From Streptomyces sp. CG 926 (lineage in GTDB: Bacteria; Actinomycetota; Actinomycetes; Streptomycetales; Streptomycetaceae): a DNA stretch of 64,000 nt. Below, piece by piece: positions 37,774 through 46,220 of the stretch (the stretch's first letter is position 1; each line of letters starts with the position of its first letter). Location of the stretch: positions 338,359 through 402,358 of the forward strand of contig NZ_QGGZ01000011.1 of assembly GCF_003148825.1 (NCBI RefSeq), given 5' to 3'. The translations under genes and the position numbers were made by a program. Below the pieces are notes generated by a model. The model was not told where the DNA came from. It did not search any database and worked only from the letters and a program-made list of their open reading frames with translations.

Positions 37774-39293
37774 CGCCCGGCCTCCTGCGTGGTGTTCAGG
37801 ATGTTCACGTCGCGGAACAGCGCGGACGGGCAGCCGTGCGAGACCGCCGCCACCTGGCCCGGCTGGGCCTTGCCGCAGTTGAAGGCGCCGCCCAGGACGT
37901 AGGTCTGCGGGCCGCCGACCTTCTCCATCGAGCCCCAGAAGTCGGTGGTGGTGGCCTGGTACGCCACGTCGCGCAGCTGCCCGGCCAGCCTGCCGTTCTC
38001 GATCCGGAAGAACCGCTGCCCGGTGAACTGGAAGTTGTAGCGCTGCATGTCGATCGACCAGGAGCGGTCGCCGACCACGTAGATCCCGCGCTCCACCCCG
38101 CCGATCAGGTCCTCGGTCGAGAGCCCGCCCGGATCCGGCTGCAGCGACACGTTCGCCATCCGCTGGACGGGCACGTGCCCGGGGGAGTCGGCGAAGGCGC
38201 AGCCGTTGGAGCGCCCGAGGTCGGTCAGCTTCGCGATCCGCCGGTCCAGCTGGTAGCCGACCAGCGTGCCGTCCTTGACCAGGTCCCAGCTCTGCGCCTG
38301 GACGCCCTCGTCGTCGAAGCCGACGGTGGCCAGCCCGTGCTCGGCGGTGCGGTCACCGGTCACGTTCATGATCGAGGAGCCGTACTTGAGCTTGCCCAGC
38401 TGGTCGAAGGTGGCGAAGGAGGTCCCCGCGTACGCCGCCTCGTAGCCCAGCGCCCGGTCCAGCTCGGTGGCGTGGCCGATGGACTCGTGGATGGTGAGCC
38501 ACAGGTTGGACGGGTCCACCACCAGGTCGTAGCGGCCGGCCTCGACGCTCGGCGCGCGCATCTTCTCGGCGAGCAGGCCGGGGATCTGCTCCAGCTCGGA
38601 GTTCCAGTCCCAGCCGGTGCCGGTCAGGTACTCCCAGCCACGGCCGGCCGGTGGGGCGATGGTGCGCATCGAGTCGAACTCGCCGGTCGCGGCGTTCACG
38701 GCGACCGCGGTGAGCTGCGGGTGGATCCGGACCCGCTGCTGCGTGGTCGAGGTACCCGCGGTGTCGGCGTAGAACTTGTTCTCGTGGACGGCGAGCAGCG
38801 AGGCGTCCACGTGGGCCACCCCGTCGGCCGCCAGCAGGCGCGAGCTCCAGTCGGCGAGCAGCGCCGCCTTCTCCGCGTCCGGTACCTCGAAGGGGTTCAC
38901 GTCGTACGCGGAGATCCACGTCCGGTCGGCGTGCACCGGCTCGTCCGCGAGCTCCACGCGCTCGTCCGAACCCGCGGCCTTGATCACCTGGGCGGACAGC
39001 TTCGCCATGGCCACGGCCTGCGAGGCCACCTTGGCGGCGGCGTCCATGGTCAGGTCGACACCGGAGGCGAATCCCCAGCTGCCCCCGTGCACGACCCGGA
39101 CCGCGTACCCGAGATCGGTGGTGTCGGAACCACCGGCAGGCTTGGCGTCCCGCAGGCGCCAGGAGGCGCTACGGATCCGCTCCAGCCGGAAGTCGGCATG
39201 CTCGGCGCCCAGCGCGCGGGCCCGGGCGAGCGCCGCGTCGGCGAGCGCCCGCAGGGGCAGCGCGGTGAAGGCCGCGTCGATGGAATGGGGCAC
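37770..39293 (-). CDS. tldD: TldD-family zinc metalloprotease
   Basis: The 507-residue protein has the TldD zinc site HESIGHATE (about residues 269-277) and the late CGKAQPGQ and GGAFNCGK segments that supply a third ligand. It forms the active subunit with the downstream TldE. I chose the GTG at 39293, which has GGGAGGA 5-6 nt upstream, over the open frame reaching 39332. Confidence 0.92.
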   Translation of the reverse strand: MPHSIDAAFTALPLRALADAALARARALGAEHADFRLERIRSASWRLRDAKPAGGSDTTDLGYAVRVVHGGSWGFASGVDLTMDAAAKVASQAVAMAKLSAQVIKAAGSDERVELADEPVHADRTWISAYDVNPFEVPDAEKAALLADWSSRLLAADGVAHVDASLLAVHENKFYADTAGTSTTQQRVRIHPQLTAVAVNAATGEFDSMRTIAPPAGRGWEYLTGTGWDWNSELEQIPGLLAEKMRAPSVEAGRYDLVVDPSNLWLTIHESIGHATELDRALGYEAAYAGTSFATFDQLGKLKYGSSIMNVTGDRTAEHGLATVGFDDEGVQAQSWDLVKDGTLVGYQLDRRIAKLTDLGRSNGCAFADSPGHVPVQRMANVSLQPDPGGLSTEDLIGGVERGIYVVGDRSWSIDMQRYNFQFTGQRFFRIENGRLAGQLRDVAYQATTTDFWGSMEKVGGPQTYVLGGAFNCGKAQPGQVAAVSHGCPSALFRDVNILNTTQEAGR

Positions 39294-39375
39294 GGAAGTC
39301 CTCCCGTGGTCGGAGCCGGTCGCCCCGATCATGTCGCGATCAGGGCCCTTGTGCCTACATCTTTCTGTAGGGATT

Positions 39376-39403
39376 CGACAGAGCCGGTCGCAAGGCCCTG
39401 TCG
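39376..39403. promoter_or_regulatory. inverted repeat in the tldD/fabG divergent gap
   Basis: CGACAGAGCC and GGCCCTGTCG pair around 8 nt (outer CGACAG/CTGTCG perfect, inner GCC/GGC, one mismatch). It lies 75 bp upstream of fabG and 83 bp upstream of tldD, where an operator for fatty-acid genes could sit. No promoter hexamers are convincing. Confidence 0.4.
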
Positions 39404-39477
39404 GGGGTCGATTCTCCGTACGAGCGATGCGACCTATAGGTTTTTGGTATTCAGACCGCTAGCGAAAGGGTGATCCG

Positions 39478-40197
39478 TTGAGCCGCTCGGTTCTCGTCAC
39501 CGGAGGAAACCGGGGCATCGGCCTCGCCATCGCCCAAGCCTTCGCGGAGGCCGGCGACAAGGTCGCGATCACGTACCGGTCGGGCGAGCCGCCGCAGGCG
39601 CTCACCTCGCTCGGTGTCCTGGCGGTGCGGTGCGACATCACCGACTCCGAGCAGGTGGAGCAGGCCTACAAGCAGATCGAGGACGCGCACGGCGCGGTCG
39701 AGGTGCTCGTGGCCAACGCCGGCATCACCAAGGACACGCTGCTGATGCGCATGTCCGAGGAGGACTTCGCGTCCGTCGTCGACACCAACCTCACCGGCAC
39801 GTTCCGCGTGGTCAAGCGCGCGAACCGGGGCATGCTCCGGGCCAAGAAGGGCCGCGTCGTCCTGATCTCCTCCGTCGTCGGGCTCCTGGGCTCGGCCGGT
39901 CAGGCCAACTACGCCGCCTCCAAGGCCGCGCTGGTGGGCTTCGCCCGCTCCCTCGCCCGCGAGCTGGGTTCCCGCAACATCACCTTCAACGTCGTCGCCC
40001 CCGGTTTCGTGGACACCGACATGACGAAGGTGCTCACCGACGAGCAGCGCGCGGGCATCGTGGGCCAGGTGCCGCTCGGCCGTTACGCGCAGCCCGAGGA
40101 GATCGCGGCAGCCGTCCGCTTCCTGGCGTCGGACGACGCCGCGTACATCACCGGAGCCGTCATTCCCGTTGACGGCGGATTGGGCATGGGTCACTGA
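39478..40197 (+). CDS. fabG: 3-oxoacyl-ACP reductase
   Basis: The 239-residue SDR has TGGNRGIG (8-15), the catalytic Ser131/132, Tyr145 and Lys149 (NYAASKAAL) and the FabG C-terminus ITGAVIPVDGGLGMGH. It reduces beta-ketoacyl-ACP with NADPH in type II fatty-acid synthesis. The start is TTG with AAAGGG about 8-9 nt upstream. It is followed 5 nt later by fabI, the same order as mabA-inhA in mycobacteria. Confidence 0.92.
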   Translation: MSRSVLVTGGNRGIGLAIAQAFAEAGDKVAITYRSGEPPQALTSLGVLAVRCDITDSEQVEQAYKQIEDAHGAVEVLVANAGITKDTLLMRMSEEDFASVVDTNLTGTFRVVKRANRGMLRAKKGRVVLISSVVGLLGSAGQANYAASKAALVGFARSLARELGSRNITFNVVAPGFVDTDMTKVLTDEQRAGIVGQVPLGRYAQPEEIAAAVRFLASDDAAYITGAVIPVDGGLGMGH

Positions 40198-40202
40198 TCA
40201 CC

Positions 40203-40973
40203 ATGAGCGGAATTCTCGAGGGCAAGCGCATCCTCATCACGGGTGTGCTGATGGAGTCCTCCATCGCCTTCCACACGGCCCGGCTGGCCCAGGAGCAGGG
40301 CGCCGAGGTCATCCTCACCGCGTGGCCGCGTCCGTCGCTGACCGAGCGCATCGCGAAGAAGCTGCCGAAGCCGGTCAAGGTGATCGAGCTCGACGTCACC
40401 AACGACGAGCACCTGGCCCGCCTGGAGGGCCTCGTCCGTGACGAGCTCGGCGGCCTCGACGGCGTCGTCCACTCCATCGGCTTCGCGCCGCAGGACGCCC
40501 TCGGCGGCAACTTCCTGAACACGCCGTTCGAGTCGGTGGCCACCGCCATGCACGTCTCGGCGTTCTCGCTGAAGTCGCTGGCCATGGCCTGCAAGCCGCT
40601 GTTCCCGGCGGAGGGCGCGGCCATCGTCGGCCTCACCTTCGACGCGCAGTTCGCCTGGCCGCAGTACGACTGGATGGGCCCGGCCAAGGCGGCCCTGGAG
40701 GCCACCAGTCGCTACCTCGCCCGCGACCTGGGCAAGGAGAACATCCGCTGCAACCTGGTCTCGGCCGGTCCGATCGGCTCGATGGCCGCGAAGTCCATCC
40801 CGGGCTTCGGTGAGCTGGCGGAGGTCTGGAACACCCGCTCCATGCTGAACTGGGACATGAGCGACCCGGAGCCGACGGGCAAGGGCGTCGTGGCGCTGCT
40901 GTCCGACTGGTTCCCGAAGACCACGGGCGAGATCGTCCACGTGGACGGCGGCCTGCACGCGATGGGTGCCTGA
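40203..40973 (+). CDS. fabI: enoyl-ACP reductase FabI/InhA type
   Basis: The 256-residue protein has the FabI-specific Tyr-x6-Lys pair (Tyr155/Lys162 in YDWMGPAK) and ITGVLMESSIAFHTA instead of the classical SDR glycine motif. GLTFDAQFAWPQYDWMG is InhA-like, the triclosan/isoniazid target family. It catalyses the last reduction of each elongation cycle with NADH. It ends in GGLHAMGA and is followed by a strong terminator. Confidence 0.95.
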   Translation: MSGILEGKRILITGVLMESSIAFHTARLAQEQGAEVILTAWPRPSLTERIAKKLPKPVKVIELDVTNDEHLARLEGLVRDELGGLDGVVHSIGFAPQDALGGNFLNTPFESVATAMHVSAFSLKSLAMACKPLFPAEGAAIVGLTFDAQFAWPQYDWMGPAKAALEATSRYLARDLGKENIRCNLVSAGPIGSMAAKSIPGFGELAEVWNTRSMLNWDMSDPEPTGKGVVALLSDWFPKTTGEIVHVDGGLHAMGA

Positions 40974-40999
40974 TCCCCGATCGGTCCCCCACGTCGTAC

Positions 41000-41045
41000 G
41001 GCGGCGGCCGCGCTTCCCTTCCGGGAGGCGCGGCCGCCGCCGTTT
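41000..41045 (+). terminator. intrinsic terminator after fabG-fabI
   Basis: A long GC stem (GGCGGCGGCCGCGC and its complement, extended by TTCCC/GGGAG) closes on TTCC and is followed by GTTTTC. Confidence 0.9.
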
Positions 41046-41177
41046 TCGCGCTCCGCGGGGGCGTGCTCGATCGCATGTTCACCGGCCGACCGGATCTTCC
41101 CGAGTCGAAAACCGGGACAGATGCCTGCAAACTGACCAGGCCGGGATCTTCTCGGCTCCTGCGGGGAGGAGGTAGGA

Positions 41178-41609
41178 GTGCGCGCGAGGCCGAGCCGAGT
41201 TGTATCCGTGCTGGTCACGTCCGTGATCCTGACCGGACTCATGGTCCCCGGAGCCGCCGCGCAGCCCGTGGGGGAGGAATCCGCACCCGGCCCCGAGGCG
41301 GCGGCCCCCGCCGTCGTGGACCTCGCCGACATCCCCGCCGAACCCCCCGCGCAGCCCGCACGGCCCGCAGGGGGTGAACTCTTCGGAGCCGACTGCGACA
41401 CCGTGATCCAGGGCTCCCAGGTGTCGGCGTACTGCCACAACGCCTATCCGGAGACCGACCTCGTACGGCTGCACGTCGAGTGCGACCGCTGGTGGGACGT
41501 GGACGGCGACGGCGTCGCCGTGGCCATCGGTCCGGCCGGCCGGACCGAGCTCGTCGGCCGCTGCTGGAAAGAGGTCCGCTCGGCCTGGGTCAGCCACCGG
41601 CGCCCGTGA
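41178..41609 (+). CDS. secreted hypothetical protein with disulfide-type cysteines
   Basis: The 143-residue protein has a signal peptide (RVVSVLVTSVILTGLMVPGAAAQ), a Pro/Ala-rich linker (about 30-65) and a small domain with four cysteines (FGADCDTV, AYCHNAY, HVECDRWW, GRCWKEV). The acidic DVDGDG in the domain could bind calcium. I do not recognise the family. GGAGG precedes the GTG. Its last 20 bp overlap the convergent GntR gene. Confidence 0.75.
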   Translation: MRARPSRVVSVLVTSVILTGLMVPGAAAQPVGEESAPGPEAAAPAVVDLADIPAEPPAQPARPAGGELFGADCDTVIQGSQVSAYCHNAYPETDLVRLHVECDRWWDVDGDGVAVAIGPAGRTELVGRCWKEVRSAWVSHRRP

Positions 41610-42294
41610 GCGGGGCGTCCTGCGCGTTCTTGCTGAGGCAGACGAAGGGATAGGCCGCGGCCTCCGAGGCCGCCGCGTCCCCGTCGCCCCGCCGGATCGC
41701 CTCGATCAGCCGGGCGTGGTCCAGATGGGCCGAAGGGTTCAGCTCGCTGCCCACGTCCGCCCGCAACCAGTCGGCCACCAGGTCGCCGAGGTCCGCGTAC
41801 AGCTCGATCAACACGTCGTTGTGCGAGGCGGTCACCACCGCCATGTGCAGACTCACGTCCGCCGCCACGAACACCTCCGCGTCCCCGCCCGCCCAGGCCT
41901 CCTCGCGGCGCGCCAGCAGGGCGTCCAGCTGTACGAGGTCCCGCTCGGTGCGCCGCTCCGCCGCCAGTCGGGCGGCCGAGGACTCCAGCGTGGACCGCAG
42001 CTCGGCGATGTGCCGCGGCTCGGCCCCGGCGAAGCGACGGTGCATCACACCGGCCAGCTCACTGGTGGCGATGACGTACGTACCCGAGCCCTGCCGGATG
42101 TCGAGGAGCCCGTTGTGCGCCAGGGCCCGAACGGCCTCGCGCACCGTGTTGCGGGCGACCCCGAGCAGCTCGACGAGCTCCGGCTCGGTCGGGATGCGGG
42201 CGCCCACCGGCCACTCGCCGGACGTGATCTGGTTCCGCAGCTGGGCGATCACCTGATCGACGAGTGCGGAGCGCCGGGGCGAGGTCAGCGGCAT
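41590..42294 (-). CDS. GntR/FadR-family regulator (FCD ligand domain)
   Basis: The 234-residue protein has an N-terminal GntR winged helix (IPTEPELVELLGVARNTVREAVRALAHNGLLDIRQGSGTYV, about 33-73) and an all-helical FCD domain with histidine ligands (SLHMAVV, HLDHARL). It is divergent from the MFS gene, which it probably controls. Its 5' leader has a tandem 12-bp repeat at 42312-42335. The ligand is unknown. Confidence 0.92.
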   Translation of the reverse strand: MPLTSPRRSALVDQVIAQLRNQITSGEWPVGARIPTEPELVELLGVARNTVREAVRALAHNGLLDIRQGSGTYVIATSELAGVMHRRFAGAEPRHIAELRSTLESSAARLAAERRTERDLVQLDALLARREEAWAGGDAEVFVAADVSLHMAVVTASHNDVLIELYADLGDLVADWLRADVGSELNPSAHLDHARLIEAIRRGDGDAAASEAAAYPFVCLSKNAQDAPLTGAGG

Positions 42295-42311
42295 GGGTTC
42301 CTCTCGGGAGC

Positions 42312-42335
42312 GACTTCACGAACGACTTCACGAAC
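42312..42335. repeat. two tandem copies of GACTTCACGAAC
   Basis: A perfect 12-bp direct repeat lies 18-41 bp upstream of the GntR start codon, in the divergent promoter region. It could be a second operator or a replication slippage. Confidence 0.7.
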
Positions 42336-42369
42336 GACCGGCGAGCGGCTACCGGCGACTGGACAACCA

Positions 42370-42390
42370 ATCATCCCATGATTCTATGAT
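42370..42390. promoter_or_regulatory. GntR operator candidate overlapping the MFS -10
   Basis: ATCAT-CCC-ATGAT is a perfect palindrome (42370-42382), and a third ATGAT unit lies at 42386-42390 within TATGAT, the -10 hexamer of the MFS gene (6 nt before its ATG). A repressor bound here would block the leaderless promoter. Binding by the adjacent GntR protein is inferred. Confidence 0.6.
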
Positions 42391-42396
42391 GGTTGA

Positions 42397-43689
42397 ATGC
42401 CCGACGAAGAAACCCAGACGCTCGACCGGTCCGCCGGGGCCGCCGCGACGCGTGCCCCGGCCATCACCCCGCAAGCAACGGCGCAGCCGACCTGGCTCGG
42501 CCCGGTGCTCGTCGTCGGCATCGTGCTGGCCGCCCTCAACCTGCGGCCCGCCATCACCAGCCTCGGCGCCCTCTTCGAGGAGACCCGCACGGGCCTCGGC
42601 ATGAGCGGCACCGTCGCCGGACTGATCACCTCCGTCCCCGCCCTCTGCTTCGCCGTCTTCGGTGTCACCGCACCCCGGCTCTCCCGCCGCTTCGGCCCGG
42701 CCGCCGTCGTCTGCGCCGGCATGGTCGCGGTCGCCGCCGGCCTGCTCGTCCGGCCCTTCGCGAACGGCCCCGTCGGCTTCCTCGCCGCCAGCGCCCTGTC
42801 GCTGGCCGGCATAGCCCTCACCAACGTGCTGCTCCCGGTGATCGTCAAGCGCTACTTCCCGGACCGGGTCGGCACCATGATCGGCCTGTACTCCATGTCC
42901 CTGGCCGCCGGCACCTCCCTCGCCGCCGCCGCGACCGTCCCGCTGACCGACGCGCTCGGCGGCAGCTGGCGCACCGGCCTGCTGGTCTGGGCCGTGCTCG
43001 CGCTGCTCGCCGTACTGCCCTGGCTGCCCGTCGCCCGCGCCTCCCGGCGCGTCGACCGGGCCGTGGCCACCGCCGGCCCCGTCGCCCCGGGGGCCGGCCC
43101 CCGGGTCGGCCGCAGCCGCACCGCCTGGGCCCTGGCCTGCTACTTCGGCCTCCAGGCCACCGGTGCGTACATCACCATGGGCTGGCTCCCGCAGATCTTC
43201 CGCGACGCCGGGGTCTCCGCCTCCACCGCCGGAGTGCTCCTCGCCGTCACCATGGTCATGGGCGTCCCGCTGGCCTTCGTCATCCCCGGCCTCGCCGCCC
43301 GGATGAAGAACCAGGGCGCCATCGCCGTCACCCTCGGCGTCTTCGGCCTCATCGGCTACGTCGGGCTCTACCTCGCCCCCGCCGCCGGCGCCTGGGCCTG
43401 GGCGCTGCTGCTCGGCGTCTCCAACTGCGCCTTCCCCCTGGTCATCACCCTCATCGGGCTGCGCGCCAAGTCCCCGGCCGGCGTGGTCAAGCTCTCCGCC
43501 TTCGCCCAGAGCACCGGCTACCTCATCTCCATCCCCGGCCCCCTCCTCATCGGCGCCCTCTACCAGCACAGCGGCGGCTGGGACCTGCCGCTCGCCCTGA
43601 TGGCAGGACTGCTCCTGCCGCAGATCGTCCTGGGCGTCCTCGCCGGACGGGACCGCACGATCGAGGACGAATGCGGCATGGGAGACTGA
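42397..43689 (+). CDS. MFS transporter (CynX/NimT family)
   Basis: The 430-residue protein has 12 predicted membrane helices. VVGIVLAALNLRPAITSLG and GLGMSGTVAGLITSVPALC match CynX/NimT (cyanate and 2-nitroimidazole type) permeases. TATGAT lies 6 nt before the ATG with no Shine-Dalgarno, suggesting a leaderless mRNA. A 39-residue microprotein gene follows 5 nt after the stop. The GntR gene is divergent. The substrate is unknown. Confidence 0.9.
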   Translation: MPDEETQTLDRSAGAAATRAPAITPQATAQPTWLGPVLVVGIVLAALNLRPAITSLGALFEETRTGLGMSGTVAGLITSVPALCFAVFGVTAPRLSRRFGPAAVVCAGMVAVAAGLLVRPFANGPVGFLAASALSLAGIALTNVLLPVIVKRYFPDRVGTMIGLYSMSLAAGTSLAAAATVPLTDALGGSWRTGLLVWAVLALLAVLPWLPVARASRRVDRAVATAGPVAPGAGPRVGRSRTAWALACYFGLQATGAYITMGWLPQIFRDAGVSASTAGVLLAVTMVMGVPLAFVIPGLAARMKNQGAIAVTLGVFGLIGYVGLYLAPAAGAWAWALLLGVSNCAFPLVITLIGLRAKSPAGVVKLSAFAQSTGYLISIPGPLLIGALYQHSGGWDLPLALMAGLLLPQIVLGVLAGRDRTIEDECGMGD

Positions 43690-43694
43690 CCGAC

Positions 43695-43814
43695 ATGTCG
43701 CCCGTACTTGAACCGAACCCGCAGGACGGCCGCAAGAAGCTCGGCCTCGTGCTCGGGGCGTTCCTTGCCGTGACCGTGATCATCTCCGTCATCGCCACGA
43801 TCGCCTCCCCCTGA
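43695..43814 (+). CDS. SGM_5486-family transporter-associated microprotein
   Basis: The 39-residue single-pass protein begins MSPVLEPNPQDGRKKLGLVL and continues with a hydrophobic helix (about 18-37). It matches the small family I recall as SGM_5486 transporter-associated proteins, which sit right after CynX-like MFS genes. It starts 5 nt after the transporter stop, so it is probably co-translated and may stabilise or gate the permease. Confidence 0.85.
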   Translation: MSPVLEPNPQDGRKKLGLVLGAFLAVTVIISVIATIASP

Positions 43815-43853
43815 GCACGGCGTCCCCGCGCGGGCGGACCCCAGGGGGAGAGG

Positions 43854-43879
43854 GGGGTTAACCCCACCACCCCTAGGGG
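43854..43879. promoter_or_regulatory. tandem palindromes GGGGTTAACCCC and CCCCTAGGGG
   Basis: Two perfect palindromes, 12 bp at 43854-43865 and 10 bp at 43870-43879, lie 107-132 bp upstream of the next small gene. They could be a regulator site. The rest of the gap 43815-43985 shows nothing further. Confidence 0.4.
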
Positions 43880-43985
43880 GTCAGGCTCAGGGTGAAGTGG
43901 GGTGTGCCCCGGATGGGAAGCCCTGCCCCGGATCCATAGATTCGTAGGCAGCGAGTCAGTCCGGTCCACACCCACGGAGGCGGCC

Positions 43986-44216
43986 ATGTCGGCCCCCACG
44001 CACATCAGGCCCCTCCCGCCGGGCCCGTCCGGCCCCCGGGCCCGCGCCACCACCGCCGTCGGCACCCGACTGCACTGGTGGGCCCTCGCCCTGCCCGCCC
44101 TCGCCTTCGGGCTCCTCCTGCTGCTCCTCGCCGGATCCGGTGAGGCCCACGCGGCCACCGGCGAGGCCTCGGGACTGGTCCAGGTCGCCGAGCAGCTCCT
44201 GCGCGCCGTCGGCTGA
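43986..44216 (+). CDS. small membrane protein of unknown function
   Basis: The 76-residue protein has a basic, Pro-rich N-terminus and one hydrophobic helix (WWALALPALAFGLLLLLLAG, about 31-50). A GGAGG ribosome-binding site precedes the ATG. It may be a signal-anchor peptide; the SGEAHAATGE region after the helix could also be a signal cleavage site. No family is recognised. Confidence 0.6.
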   Translation: MSAPTHIRPLPPGPSGPRARATTAVGTRLHWWALALPALAFGLLLLLLAGSGEAHAATGEASGLVQVAEQLLRAVG

Positions 44217-44276
44217 CCTCCCGCGCTCCCTCAACGCCCTGCACCCCGTGGCTCGTTTCGTGCGAAGCTGGGAGTC

Positions 44277-44798
44277 ATGAGCGCCGACACACCCCGCAGG
44301 ATCGCCCTCCTCCGGCACGCCAAGGCCGACTGGCCCGAGGTGTCCGACCATGATCGCCCGCTCGCGGAACGAGGCCGCAAGGACGCGCCGGCCGTCGGTC
44401 TGAAGCTCGCCGAAACCGGCATCGTCTTCGACCTGGCCCTGTGCTCCACCGCGGCCCGCACCCGCGAGACCTGGAAGCTGGCCGTCCAGGAGATGCCGCA
44501 CCGGCCGAAGACCCACTACGAGGAGAGGCTCTACGACGCCTCGCTGGGCGAGCTCATCGCCCTGCTCAACGAGACCTCCGACGAGGTCTCGGACCTCCTC
44601 GTCATCGGGCACAACCCCGGCATGCACGCCCTCGCCGACGCCCTCTCGGGGCGCGCGGAGGGCGACACCCTGACGCGCATGACCCGTACGGGTTTCCCGA
44701 CCGCGGCCCTCGCGGTGGTCTCCTTCACCGGATCGTGGAAGTCCGTGGAACACGGAGTGGGCACACTGCTCGACTACTGGACCCCCAAGGGCCTCTGA
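44277..44798 (+). CDS. SixA-like histidine phosphatase
   Basis: The 173-residue protein has the catalytic LLRHAKAD (His14), LCSTAARTRET, the acid segment and the second histidine in LLVIGHNPGMHAL (about 106-118). This is the SixA branch of the histidine phosphatase superfamily, which dephosphorylates phosphohistidine on proteins in E. coli. GGGAG precedes the ATG. The substrate here is unknown. Confidence 0.9.
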   Translation: MSADTPRRIALLRHAKADWPEVSDHDRPLAERGRKDAPAVGLKLAETGIVFDLALCSTAARTRETWKLAVQEMPHRPKTHYEERLYDASLGELIALLNETSDEVSDLLVIGHNPGMHALADALSGRAEGDTLTRMTRTGFPTAALAVVSFTGSWKSVEHGVGTLLDYWTPKGL

Positions 44799-44831
44799 CC
44801 CACCCCGGACCCCGGTCCGGCCCGGACGACG

Positions 44832-44868
44832 ACGGGCCCCGGCAACCGCATCGGCTGCCGGGGCCCGT
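44832..44868. terminator. bidirectional terminator between sixA-like gene and serB
   Basis: A perfect 13-bp stem, ACGGGCCCCGGCA and its complement, closes on an 11-nt loop between the two convergent genes. Confidence 0.85.
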
Positions 44869-44884
44869 TCGCGCGCGTCTGGGG

Positions 44885-46084
44885 TCAGGCCAGGTCCGCG
44901 GCCTCGATCTCCTCGCGGGTGATCCCGAGCAGATACAGCACCGCGTCGAGGAATGGCACGTTCACCGCGGTGTGCGCGGCCTCGCGTACCACCGGCTTGG
45001 CGTTGAAGGCCACGCCCAGCCCGGCCGCGTTCAGCATGTCCAGGTCGTTGGCGCCGTCGCCGATCGCCACCGTCTGGGACAGCGGTACGTCGGCCTCCGC
45101 GGCGAAGCGCCGCAGCAGCCGGGCCTTGCCGGCCCGGTCCACGATCTCGCCGGTGACCTTGCCCGTCAGCTTCCCGTCGACGATCTCCAGGGTGTTGGCG
45201 GAGGCGAAGTCCAGCCCCAGCCGCTCCCGCAGATCGTCCGTCACCTGCGTGAAACCGCCGGAGACCACACCCACCTGGTAGCCGAGCCGCTTGAGCGTAC
45301 GGATCAGGGTCCGCGCGCCCGGGGTCAGCTGCACCTCGGCGCGGACCTTGTCCACGACCGACGCGTCCAGGCCCGCGAGCAGCGCCACCCGGGCGTGCAG
45401 CGACTGTTCGAAGTCCAGCTCACCGCGCATGGCCCGCTCGGTGACCTCGGCCACCTCGGCCTCGCACCCGGCGTGCGCGGCGAACAGCTCGATGACCTCG
45501 TCCTGGATGAGGGTCGAGTCCACGTCCATGACGACCAGGCGCTGCGCCCGGCGGTGCAGTCCGGCGGAGACCACGGCCACGTCCACGCCGATGTGCGCGG
45601 AGGCGGTGGCCAGTGCGGTGCGCAGCGGCTCGGTCTCGACGCCGGAGACGGCGAACTCCACCGCTGTCACCGGGTACTTGGCGAGGCGGAAGATACGGTC
45701 GATGTTGCCGCCGGTCTCGGTGATCCGGGCGGCGATGGCGGCCGTGGACTCGGCGGTGAGCGGGTGCCCGAGCACGGTGACGTGCGAGCGGCCGCTGCCA
45801 CGCGGCCGGTTGTCACCGGTGCCGGAGAGGATCTCGGCCTGCATCTTGAGGGATTCGGCCCAGCTGTGGACGGTGGCCCGCAGGTCGCCCTCGGCTCCGC
45901 CGGTGGGCTTGGTGACGAGGGCGCACAGGACGATGCGGCCACGGGTGACGACCTGCTCGATGTCGACGACGTCGACGGAGTAGGCGGCGAGGGTGTCGAA
46001 CAGCCCGGCGGTGATCCCGGGACGGTCCTTGCCGAAGATCTTGACGAGGAGGGTGGGGACGTCGGAGGTCTGCGATGCGCTCAT
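44885..46084 (-). CDS. serB: phosphoserine phosphatase with ACT domains
   Basis: The 399-residue protein has N-terminal ACT-type regulatory domains (TLLVKIFGKDRPGITAGLFD, then VTVLGHPLTAESTAAIAARI), then the HAD domain: VMDVDSTLIQDEVIELFA (about 180-197), the SGGFTQV motif and AIGDGANDLDML. It makes serine from O-phosphoserine. The ACT domains suggest feedback by serine, as in mycobacterial SerB2. Confidence 0.95.
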   Translation of the reverse strand: MSASQTSDVPTLLVKIFGKDRPGITAGLFDTLAAYSVDVVDIEQVVTRGRIVLCALVTKPTGGAEGDLRATVHSWAESLKMQAEILSGTGDNRPRGSGRSHVTVLGHPLTAESTAAIAARITETGGNIDRIFRLAKYPVTAVEFAVSGVETEPLRTALATASAHIGVDVAVVSAGLHRRAQRLVVMDVDSTLIQDEVIELFAAHAGCEAEVAEVTERAMRGELDFEQSLHARVALLAGLDASVVDKVRAEVQLTPGARTLIRTLKRLGYQVGVVSGGFTQVTDDLRERLGLDFASANTLEIVDGKLTGKVTGEIVDRAGKARLLRRFAAEADVPLSQTVAIGDGANDLDMLNAAGLGVAFNAKPVVREAAHTAVNVPFLDAVLYLLGITREEIEAADLA

Positions 46085-46220
46085 GGTGCCCTCACCGTAT
46101 CTTCCCGGCCCGGCCCCCCGGACCCCCGTCCCACGTCTTGAACGCTCGCGCCGACCGCGGGCCGGCGCGGCGGCGTAAGGGCGGACGGGGAACAGGGCTC
46201 CGCAACCCGCCGCCGCCCCC

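Noticed and set aside
36373..39293. TldD/PmbA pair as part of a RiPP or microcin cluster
   Set aside because: No precursor peptide or maturation enzyme is adjacent, and the pair is common in core Streptomyces DNA.
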